Below, in pieces: positions 57,438 through 64,000 of a stretch of DNA of 64,000 bases (within the stretch, counting starts at the first letter, position 1; the number at the start of each line of letters is the position of its first letter). The notes beneath the pieces are model-generated. The model saw only the letters and a program-made list of their open reading frames with translations, made no database searches and was not told the DNA's origin. The position numbers were made by a program, and so were the translations under genes. Source of the DNA: Rhodobiaceae bacterium (GTDB taxonomy: Bacteria; Pseudomonadota; Alphaproteobacteria; Parvibaculales; Parvibaculaceae); NCBI GenBank assembly GCA_021404525.1, contig JAAWWE010000001.1, positions 868,001-932,000 of the forward strand, written 5' to 3'.

Positions 57438-57935
57438 ATGCGTATACCTGATTTCTTGAAACCCGGCCGGGGTCTAGGCGCTTTCTCGCCCATGACCCTT
57501 GTGCTCGTATTCGGCATTCTCACCATTGGCCTGGCGAGTGAATATGGTCTTGTGAGTTTTCAGGATGATCTGGAACTGAAAGTTTCAGGAGAAGTCGGCG
57601 CACAATCTGGAGACATTATCCCGCTTCAGGTGCAGGTACAGCTCATCAACAATACAGATGCTGAGATAGCTCTTACCGCCCCCACCCCCTGCAAAGTCTT
57701 TAAATGGGTGCTGGTGGATAGCCGTCGGGATTTCGTTCAGGCCAAACTCGATGAAGTCTGCCCGCAGGTGATGATGCAGGGCTCCCTGCCCGCTAACAGC
57801 AATACGACCGAAGCCTTTGTCCTCGATATTGACGCAACGCGACTGCGGCCCGACACAAGCTACGAACTCCGCGTGAGCTATTGGGGCACCATGGGTGTCC
57901 TGCCCGTTGACTTCGTGTTCGACCTGCCGGGCTGA
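57438..57935 (+). CDS. Small anchored protein of unknown function after the TRAP operon
   Basis: 165 residues. One membrane helix (residues 19-36: MTLVLVFGILTIGLASEY) is followed by a beta-rich periplasmic domain with two cysteines (TPCKVFKW and DEVCPQV) that could form a disulfide. The sequence VQVQLINNTDAEIALTAPTPC suggests an immunoglobulin-like fold, as in BsuPI-type proteins. No known family is clear. It begins 27 bases after dctM, so it may belong to the TRAP transcript. It converges on parC. Confidence 0.7.
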   Translation: MRIPDFLKPGRGLGAFSPMTLVLVFGILTIGLASEYGLVSFQDDLELKVSGEVGAQSGDIIPLQVQVQLINNTDAEIALTAPTPCKVFKWVLVDSRRDFVQAKLDEVCPQVMMQGSLPANSNTTEAFVLDIDATRLRPDTSYELRVSYWGTMGVLPVDFVFDLPG

Positions 57936-57945
57936 AGCCAGCTAC

Positions 57946-60195
57946 CTACTCAAACTTATTCCCGAATTTCTCAGTCCGTGGGAAGCCCTTCGGCGGCAAA
58001 CGCCCGGCCTGAGCGCGGGCGCCCATCCAGTCTTTGAGCTCCGTCTTCGTAAAGCTTCGTGCCCGTCCTGAGCGATCAAAAATCGTGAGACCTTCTTTCA
58101 GGGTGAAAGTCTTCACATCTGAGAGGCCCCCATCCTTGTATTTCTGCAGACGCACGCCCTTGCCGCGTCCCATCTCTGGCACATCGTCAATCTTGAAGAG
58201 CAGCAGCTTCCGGTTTTCGCCAATCACCGCAACATGGTCTCCGTCAACAACAGCACAAGCGCAGGCCTCATTGTCACCTGAGACATTGATGGTTTGCTTA
58301 CCCGGACGCCGCAGCGCCACCACATCATCTTCAGGCACGATGAACCCATGACCTGTGCGTGAAGCGACCAGCAGCTTGCGGCCAGGCTTGTGAATGAAGA
58401 GCGCGACAATATCGTGCCCCTCTTCCAGGTCGATGAAGAAGCGAATGGGCTGGCCATTGCCTCTCCCGCCCGGAAGGCGGTCTGCGGGAATGGTGTAGAA
58501 CCGACCATCTGTCGCAAACAACAGCACCTTGTCCGTCGTCTCCGCATGGAACACAAAGCGCTCCCGGTCACCCTCTTTATATTTGAGGTCGCCGGTCTTC
58601 TCCATGTGTCCCTTCATCGAGCGGATCCAGCCTTTGTCGGAACAGACAATGGTAATTGGTTCCTTCTCGATCATGGCTTCGAGAGGCACGTCTTCCAGCA
58701 CCGGCGCCTCACCAAGCGTAGAGCGACGACGGCCGAGCTCAGTTTTCGGCCCATACTCTTTCTTAAGCGCACTGATTTCACCGGAAATGACTTTCCATTG
58801 TTCAGTGTCGGACTTCAGCAGCGCCTTGATCTTCTTACGCTCTGCGTTCAGATCCTTGTGCTCTTTCTTGATCTCAATTTCTTCGAGCTTGCGCAGAGCC
58901 CGTAGACGCATATTGAGGATCGCTTCGGCCTGATTGTCTGTGAGATCAAAGGCCTTCATCATGAACTGCTTAGGCTCATCTTCCTCGCGGATGATCCGGA
59001 TCACTTCATCCAGATTGATATAGGCAATCAGGTAGCCAGCGAGGATCTCGAGGCGGCGCTCGATCTTCTCAAGCCGGAAATTACTGCGACGAACCAGCAC
59101 CTCTTTGCGGTGCTCAAGCCAGGCGCGCAGCGCATCACGCAGGTTCATCACGCCCGGCACCTGGCCAGCGGACAAGACATTGAGATTGAGCGGAATACGA
59201 ACTTCCAGATCACTCGCCTTGAAGAGCGACTCCATCAAATGCTCAGGATCAACATTCTTGCTCTTGGGCACCAGAACGAGCCGCACATCTTCCGCTGACT
59301 CGTCGCGCACATCGTCCAGCAAGGGGAGTTTCTTCGCGAGCAGCAGGTCCGCAATCCGCTCAATGAGCTTCGCCTTTTGCACCTGATATGGAATCTCGGT
59401 AACAACGATCTGCCAGCTGCCCCGCGCGCCGTCTTCCTTTTCCCAGCGGGCCCGCAGACGGAAACCGCCTCGCCCTGTCGCATAGGCTTCCTGGATCGTC
59501 TCTTTGCTTTCAACAATAATGCCGCCGGTCGGAAAGTCCGGACCGGGGATCATCTCCACCATTTTTGCAGCTGTCGTGTTTGGATGCTTGATCAGATGCA
59601 GCGCTGCGGTGCACAGCTCACCCACATTGTGCGGCGGAATGCTCGTCGCCATACCCACGGCGATGCCGTTCGCCCCGTTGGCGAGCAGATTTGGAAAATT
59701 GCCCGGCAGAACAACCGGTTCCCGCTCTTCACCATCATAGGTTTCGCGGAAATCGACCGTGTCTTCATCGATCCCATCCAACAGCCGCTGAGCGATCTCG
59801 GTGAGACGGGTTTCCGTGTAGCGCATGGCGGCAGCGTTATCGCCGTCGATATTCCCGAAATTGCCCTGGCCTTCCGCAAGCGGATAGCGCTGGGCGAACT
59901 CCTGAGACAGCCTGACGAGTGCGTCATAAATCGCCTGGTCCCCATGCGGGTGAAAGCGGCCCATAACATCGCCAACGATACGGGCGGACTTCTTAAACCC
60001 GGAATTCGGATCAAGCTTCAACTGGCGCATGGCATAGAGCAGGCGCCGATGCACGGGCTTCAGACCATCGCGTACATCAGGCAGGGCCCGATGCATGATG
60101 GTTGAAAGCGCATAGGCCAGATAGCGCTCTTCCAGCGCTTCACGCAGGTTTACTTCCTGATCTGGGATATCTGGGGGCAGAGTGGCCTTTGTCAT
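57946..60195 (-). CDS. parC: DNA topoisomerase IV subunit A
   Basis: 749 residues from the ATG at 60195; a GTG 23 codons earlier opens the frame. The catalytic Tyr126 sits in [28 protein letters not shown] is the QRDR: Gln87 and Asp91 replace Ser80 and Glu84 of E. coli ParC. The C-terminal part has the beta-propeller-type repeats ([16 protein letters not shown] and others). It decatenates daughter chromosomes with ParE. Its place on the same strand as recO is usual. Confidence 0.96.
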   Translation of the reverse strand: MTKATLPPDIPDQEVNLREALEERYLAYALSTIMHRALPDVRDGLKPVHRRLLYAMRQLKLDPNSGFKKSARIVGDVMGRFHPHGDQAIYDALVRLSQEFAQRYPLAEGQGNFGNIDGDNAAAMRYTETRLTEIAQRLLDGIDEDTVDFRETYDGEEREPVVLPGNFPNLLANGANGIAVGMATSIPPHNVGELCTAALHLIKHPNTTAAKMVEMIPGPDFPTGGIIVESKETIQEAYATGRGGFRLRARWEKEDGARGSWQIVVTEIPYQVQKAKLIERIADLLLAKKLPLLDDVRDESAEDVRLVLVPKSKNVDPEHLMESLFKASDLEVRIPLNLNVLSAGQVPGVMNLRDALRAWLEHRKEVLVRRSNFRLEKIERRLEILAGYLIAYINLDEVIRIIREEDEPKQFMMKAFDLTDNQAEAILNMRLRALRKLEEIEIKKEHKDLNAERKKIKALLKSDTEQWKVISGEISALKKEYGPKTELGRRRSTLGEAPVLEDVPLEAMIEKEPITIVCSDKGWIRSMKGHMEKTGDLKYKEGDRERFVFHAETTDKVLLFATDGRFYTIPADRLPGGRGNGQPIRFFIDLEEGHDIVALFIHKPGRKLLVASRTGHGFIVPEDDVVALRRPGKQTINVSGDNEACACAVVDGDHVAVIGENRKLLLFKIDDVPEMGRGKGVRLQKYKDGGLSDVKTFTLKEGLTIFDRSGRARSFTKTELKDWMGARAQAGRLPPKGFPRTEKFGNKFE

Positions 60196-60339
60196 GCCTG
60201 ATTTATAGCGAGATTCGGAGCTACTCCCAGTCGAAATCCGCTCAAAAGCTGGAAAGAAAAGCACTCACGGAGAGTTCACGTGCTGTGACGCCCAAAGATC
60301 GCCGCCCTCGCTATGCTTTCTCCGACGATGGAGAGAGAA

Positions 60340-61725
60340 ATGTCCCAAATTCTGCAAAAACCCCTGTCTCGGTTCGCCCTGTGCCTCATGGCAAGCTTGA
60401 CGCTCTTGGCTCCCTCCCATGCGGAGGAAACAGACGATTTGCAAACCGCCACCATGGCGGCGCAGCTGATCTCACAATCGCCTGTTCTGCGGCGAGTATC
60501 CATCGAATGGCTGCGCGACATAGGCGGCAAACCGGCAATCCCTGCCCTCATTCGCGCCCTGAGATACAATGCGGAGGACAGGGACCTCATCATCAATGCT
60601 CTCGAATCCCTGACCGGCGAGCAAGCCGGCACTCGCTGGCACGACTGGGTCCTGTGGCAGGAAGCTCACCCAGAGATCCAGGCGTTCGAAGGCCACGATA
60701 GCTTCCTGACCACTCTTTTCACCGCTATCGACCCGAATTTCGTCAGTTTCGTCTATCCCGGTGTCAGCCACAAAATCCGCCTGGAGGAGATTGTTTGGGG
60801 CGGTGTCTACAAAGACGGCATACCAGCACTGACAAACCCGGACCTGATTGAGGCTGTCAACGCTGTGTATCTCACCGATGATGAACTTGTGTTCGGCGTT
60901 TCTATCAATGGAGACGTGCGGGCCTACCCGCTGCGGATCATGGACTGGCATGAAATGTTCAACGACGTCGTCGGCGGTGTGCCCGTTTCACTTGCCTATT
61001 GCACGCTGTGTGCCTCCGGTATCCTGTTCGACACAAGACGCACAGACGGGTCGAACTTCACGTTTGGCAGCTCCGGCTTTCTCTACCGGTCAAACAAGCT
61101 GATGTATGACCATCAGACACAGTCTCTCTGGAACCAGTTTACGGGAAAGCCAGTCGTTGGACGCCTGACGGACTCAGAGATTGAACTCAAGACACTACCG
61201 GTCACCATCACCCACTGGGGCGATTGGAAAGCAGCAAATCCAACCACCAAAATCCTCGCCATCGAAACAGGATACCGCCGAGACTATCGCCCAGGACAAC
61301 CCTATGGCGATTACTTCGAAAGTGCCGATTTGCTTTTTCCTGCTCAGGTCGAACGAACAGAGCTCGATCCGAAAGACTATGTCTTTGCGCTGAGATCCTC
61401 AGGACATGAAAAAGCCTGGTCTCTTGCAAGCTTTAACGAAAAACCCGTCATCAACGACAGCGCTGGAGCGCTTTCGCTCACACTCATAGGTGATCCTGAT
61501 ACCAGAACCGTCCGCGCCTATCGCACCGATGGAACCAAATTCGCGGTAACCGACACACCGCGACAAGTGGTCGCAAACGGCGAAACATGGGCCGTAACGG
61601 AGGAAGCCCTAGTAAACGCTGGCGGAACGTCCTTTCCACGACTGCCTGGTCACATCGCCTACTGGTTTGCCTGGGCAGGATATCTCGGCGATAGTGGAGA
61701 ACTGGCGAACGTGCCGAAAGACTAG
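60340..61725 (+). CDS. DUF3179 domain-containing secreted protein
   Basis: 461 residues from the ATG at 60340. A signal peptide (ALCLMASLTLLAPSHAEE) is cut near residue 28. Residues 30-110 have HEAT-like helices (RVSIEWLRDIGGKPAIPALI). The DUF3179 domain follows, with LAYCTLCASGILFDTR carrying a Cys-x-x-Cys and GTSFPRLPGHIAYWFAWAGY at the end. The family has no settled function; a periplasmic location is inferred. It begins the plus-strand block between parC and recO. Confidence 0.88.
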   Translation: MSQILQKPLSRFALCLMASLTLLAPSHAEETDDLQTATMAAQLISQSPVLRRVSIEWLRDIGGKPAIPALIRALRYNAEDRDLIINALESLTGEQAGTRWHDWVLWQEAHPEIQAFEGHDSFLTTLFTAIDPNFVSFVYPGVSHKIRLEEIVWGGVYKDGIPALTNPDLIEAVNAVYLTDDELVFGVSINGDVRAYPLRIMDWHEMFNDVVGGVPVSLAYCTLCASGILFDTRRTDGSNFTFGSSGFLYRSNKLMYDHQTQSLWNQFTGKPVVGRLTDSEIELKTLPVTITHWGDWKAANPTTKILAIETGYRRDYRPGQPYGDYFESADLLFPAQVERTELDPKDYVFALRSSGHEKAWSLASFNEKPVINDSAGALSLTLIGDPDTRTVRAYRTDGTKFAVTDTPRQVVANGETWAVTEEALVNAGGTSFPRLPGHIAYWFAWAGYLGDSGELANVPKD

Positions 61726-61779
61726 CAATCCCCTCCATCACGTTGGCCTGAATAACAAAGCTGAGCTGGAGAGAGTCTT

Positions 61780-62190
61780 ATGAGTGCTGTCGAGACCGAG
61801 AGTAACCCTATCGAAGATTGCCTGGAACGCATCGCCGCCGTGCACGGCGATCCAACCGACCTGGTCTACGAGAGGCTCTTCACCAAGCACCCAGAAATGC
61901 GCGAACTCTTCCTGCTTGATAGGGACAATAGTGTGAAGGGAAACATGCTTGCTCAAGTCATCGAGTGTTTCCTCGATTTCACAGGCGAAAAGCATTACGC
62001 CACCAGTCTCATCGCGACTGAGAAAATCAATCACGACCAGATCGGTGTTCCACCCGAGACATTCGAAACCTTCTTCGTCACAATTATCGACACGTTTCGT
62101 GACATTTTGGGAGACTCCTGGACTGAGCGCGACGAAACGGAATGGAACCGGTTGCTCGTCGGACTCAACGAAGCTGTCGCGCAACAATAG
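61780..62190 (+). CDS. Globin-fold protein (second globin)
   Basis: 136 residues. A globin helix pattern is visible: DPTDLVYERLFTKHPEMRELF (A-C), His85 as probable proximal ligand in EKINHDQIGVPPETFETFFV, and DILGDSWTERDETEWNRLL (G-H). It differs strongly from the globin at 36685-37104. Candidates for distal residues are unclear, so haem binding is likely but not certain. It follows the DUF3179 gene by 54 bases. Confidence 0.72.
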   Translation: MSAVETESNPIEDCLERIAAVHGDPTDLVYERLFTKHPEMRELFLLDRDNSVKGNMLAQVIECFLDFTGEKHYATSLIATEKINHDQIGVPPETFETFFVTIIDTFRDILGDSWTERDETEWNRLLVGLNEAVAQQ

Positions 62191-62409
62191 GACTAATACC
62201 CAGATCTTAAGGTTTAGCATTTAGACAGAAACATCCGTTCCAAGATGGTCTGAACAGAAGTAAAATGCAGGGAAAGAGCGATTCTCTTGATTGTTGGGTC
62301 GGACATTCAAGACAATTTTTTCGAAAAAACTTCAGAGTCTGTTGAGCGCCTGTAAAAGGTTTTCCGTTAACAATCGCCGAATAATTTAGGCGACTTATTG
62401 GGAAATGCG

Positions 62410-62958
62410 ATGTCATCGACCGATTACGACCTCAGTGTACTGACCGCAATGTTTGTGGATGACAGCCCCTACATGCGCAAGCTAATCCACGACCTGCTAA
62501 TCCTTATGGGCATTGGCAAAGTCATTACTGCTGCTGACGGTGAAAGCGCGCTGAAACTGTACAAGGAACAAGTGCCCGATCTCCTGATTACCGACGCAAG
62601 CATGCAGCCGATGGATGGATTTGAATTGGTCCGGCGCATCCGAATGGATGCTGACAACCCCAATCCTTTTGTTCCCATCATTATGCTGTCAGGCCATGTG
62701 GAGATGACCAACATCGAACGAGCGAGAGATCAGGGCGTAACAGAATATCTTGCCAAGCCTGTCTCAGCCCAGAGTTTGATGACACGCGTCATCAGTGTCA
62801 TTGAGCGGCCAAGGCAGTTTGTGAAAGTCGGTCCCTATTTCGGCCCTGACCGACGTCGCCACACGGATGATGTTTTTTTTGGCGAAGACAAGCGCGGCGA
62901 CGCCGAAGAAACCAGCCCGCAGAAACCAACAGATGACGCAGACACTTGGGCAATCTGA
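62410..62958 (+). CDS. Stand-alone response regulator (REC domain with short C-terminal tail)
   Basis: 182 residues from the ATG at 62410. The receiver has the acidic pair Asp17-Asp18 (MFVDDSPYMRKL), phospho-acceptor Asp62 in LLITDASMQPMDGF, the Ser in MLSGH and Lys116 in EYLAKPVSA. After residue 125 a short tail (FVKVGPYFGPDRRRHTD) occurs in other single-domain regulators of this class. No output domain is present, so it likely works by protein contact. An HPt-like candidate follows after about 50 bases. Confidence 0.92.
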   Translation: MSSTDYDLSVLTAMFVDDSPYMRKLIHDLLILMGIGKVITAADGESALKLYKEQVPDLLITDASMQPMDGFELVRRIRMDADNPNPFVPIIMLSGHVEMTNIERARDQGVTEYLAKPVSAQSLMTRVISVIERPRQFVKVGPYFGPDRRRHTDDVFFGEDKRGDAEETSPQKPTDDADTWAI

Positions 62959-63010
62959 CCACCGTGCCTGACCAACCCAGCAATGCATGAACCGAAAACG
63001 AGCAAGACCA

Positions 63011-63592
63011 ATGACCACGAAAGCCGACAAATCTGAGAAAGGAAAAAGGCAAGCACCCGTCGGCAAGCGCGGCGGCAATAAAAAAGGCGACCCATGCGAG
63101 TTTATCAATCCGCCAAACCTCTTGCTCGCCAAAGTCACCCACGACCCCAGCCTGAAGCATGTCCGCAACCTCACTGACAGCAAATTCAAACCCGATAGCA
63201 GACGTCTTCAAAAAATGACGACACTAATCTCCGAGAATGAGGAGAAGTGTGTCACGGCGTTGAATAGGAAAATCAAACAAATCGAGCCGGTCTATCGGGA
63301 TTTGCAAGACGGGACACTTCCCGACCGAGAACCATTTATCGAAGAGTGCAAAGACATCCATGGTGCTGCCAAAGCCCTGGATCACATGCCGGTGATACGT
63401 ATCACTTCGTCCCTTCTGCGGTATCTGAACGCAGATGTGTCAGGTCGCGCAATGGACCCCGCCATCTTCACCGCTCATTTGGATGCGCTCTTCAACCGAA
63501 ACGCGCTTGATGTGAAGCTTGATGCGCCGACCAAGCTGGTGCTGACCGCACTGGAAACGCTTGTTGACCATGCGGTCGCGGACCGTTCCTGA
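63011..63592 (+). CDS. HPt-like candidate, function unknown
   Basis: 193 residues from the ATG at 63011 (an ATG at 62987 is also possible). The first 35 residues are Lys/Gly-rich. The rest is helical. ECKDIHGAAKALDHMPVIRI has a His followed by Gly-Ala-Ala-Lys, which resembles the phospho-histidine motif of HPt domains but is not a clear match. Linkage to a lone response regulator supports a phosphorelay role. I recognise no family with certainty. Confidence 0.6.
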   Translation: MTTKADKSEKGKRQAPVGKRGGNKKGDPCEFINPPNLLLAKVTHDPSLKHVRNLTDSKFKPDSRRLQKMTTLISENEEKCVTALNRKIKQIEPVYRDLQDGTLPDREPFIEECKDIHGAAKALDHMPVIRITSSLLRYLNADVSGRAMDPAIFTAHLDALFNRNALDVKLDAPTKLVLTALETLVDHAVADRS

Positions 63593-63597
63593 TCCGC

Positions 63598-64000
63598 CTA
63601 CCTCATACCTGTCGTCTCGTTCCTCACGGTATTTGAAAGCCGGTCAATCAACCTGTACCGCGCATCGGGCAACCTTCCATGAAACGGACCAAACAGGTGG
63701 CGTTCCAAGAAGTGACCCGTTAGGCGCAGGCCGTCGGCAACATCCTCAGGTTCAGCAGCAGTGATACGCCCACCAACAAGAAATGGCGGAAGACGGTAGA
63801 GGCGTTTTTCATATGGCTCACCAGCCTCGCGGCTGACCGCACGACCGGTCTTGGGAGACACATAAATCAGATCCTCGGTTTTGCCCGTTGCCGCGCATTT
63901 GGTCAGATCAAGTCCGAAGCCCAGTTCCTGCAATAGCCCCAGCTCAAAACGCACAAACACTGCCGGCCATACATCCGCTTCCTCAAGCGTATCGAGGAGT
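63598..64000 (-). CDS. recO: DNA repair protein RecO (N-terminal part outside window)
   Basis: The minus-strand frame from 63598 is open to the window edge (134 codons), so only the C-terminal half is present. LLQELGFGLDLTKCAATG, LIYVSPKTGRAVSREAGEPY and the end of the helical domain match alphaproteobacterial RecO. The conserved cysteine after LDLT is kept, while the other zinc cysteines of some RecO proteins are not seen. It loads RecA on gapped DNA. It usually lies next to era and near parC; here the plus-strand block intervenes. Confidence 0.93.
   Translation of the reverse strand, partial: LLDTLEEADVWPAVFVRFELGLLQELGFGLDLTKCAATGKTEDLIYVSPKTGRAVSREAGEPYEKRLYRLPPFLVGGRITAAEPEDVADGLRLTGHFLERHLFGPFHGRLPDARYRLIDRLSNTVRNETTGMR

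Noticed and set aside
59377-60105. 242-codon plus-strand frame
   Set aside because: Antisense to parC, which has full motifs across this stretch.

Overview
The window looks like chromosomal, moderately GC-rich DNA from an alphaproteobacterium. This rests on gene order and gene types: rplM-rpsI-argC; bamE divergent from cbp3-yceD-plsX-fabH-ihfA-merR; glyA-nrdR-ribD-ribE-ribBX-ribH-nusB-thiL; a C4-pathway 5-aminolevulinate synthase (hemA); a MucR/Ros regulator; an LdtR-like MarR regulator; a CBP3-type cytochrome bc1 chaperone; and recO and parC close together on one strand. I would guess a marine, motile, aerobic member of the Hyphomicrobiales (Parvibaculaceae-like), but the family-level placement is inference. 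I see no CRISPR array, insertion sequence, prophage or rRNA operon. One tRNA (Pro, GGG) is present.

Layout. 0-11 kb: partial class I/II aminotransferase, OmpA-type lipoprotein, EamA transporter, SDR, argC, rpsI/rplM, a hotdog thioesterase, an enoyl-CoA hydratase, a CoA-binding protein, metY, the heme A synthase gene, a DUF2842 protein and a 30-codon membrane microprotein. 11-20 kb: tRNA-Pro, merR/ihfA, fabH/plsX/yceD/cbp3, bamE, class II aldolase and a K+-independent-type H+-pyrophosphatase. 20-31 kb: MFS and GNAT genes, an unusual pair of lipoproteins, then the riboflavin/nusB/thiL/nrdR/glyA run. 31-42 kb: a MucR variant, hemA, glpQ, an L,D-transpeptidase and its probable regulator ldtR, a globin, a three-gene valine-degradation operon, hemB and a second beta-hydroxyacid dehydrogenase.

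42-54 kb: a penicillin-acylase-family hydrolase converging on an ExbB-ExbD-ExbD-TonB-like cassette with a divergent MarR gene, then a flavin reductase, motAB, an RDD protein, an SLC13/RCK permease and bpt. 54-57.9 kb: a complete TRAP transporter and a small anchored protein. 57.9-64 kb: parC and partial recO on the minus strand, separated by a plus-strand block (DUF3179 protein, second globin, response regulator, HPt-like candidate).

The most interesting part is the proton-channel cassette at 44.9-47.4 kb. One ExbD keeps the conserved membrane aspartate and the other has asparagine there. The TonB-like partner has a normal membrane anchor and a Pro/Glu/Lys spacer, but ends in a four-cysteine domain that does not look like TonB_C. 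The MucR homologue lacks both zinc-ligand histidines. Other points of note are the RibBX protein without GTP cyclohydrolase II cysteines, the ldt/ldtR neighbourhood, and an 18-bp perfect palindrome upstream of hemA.
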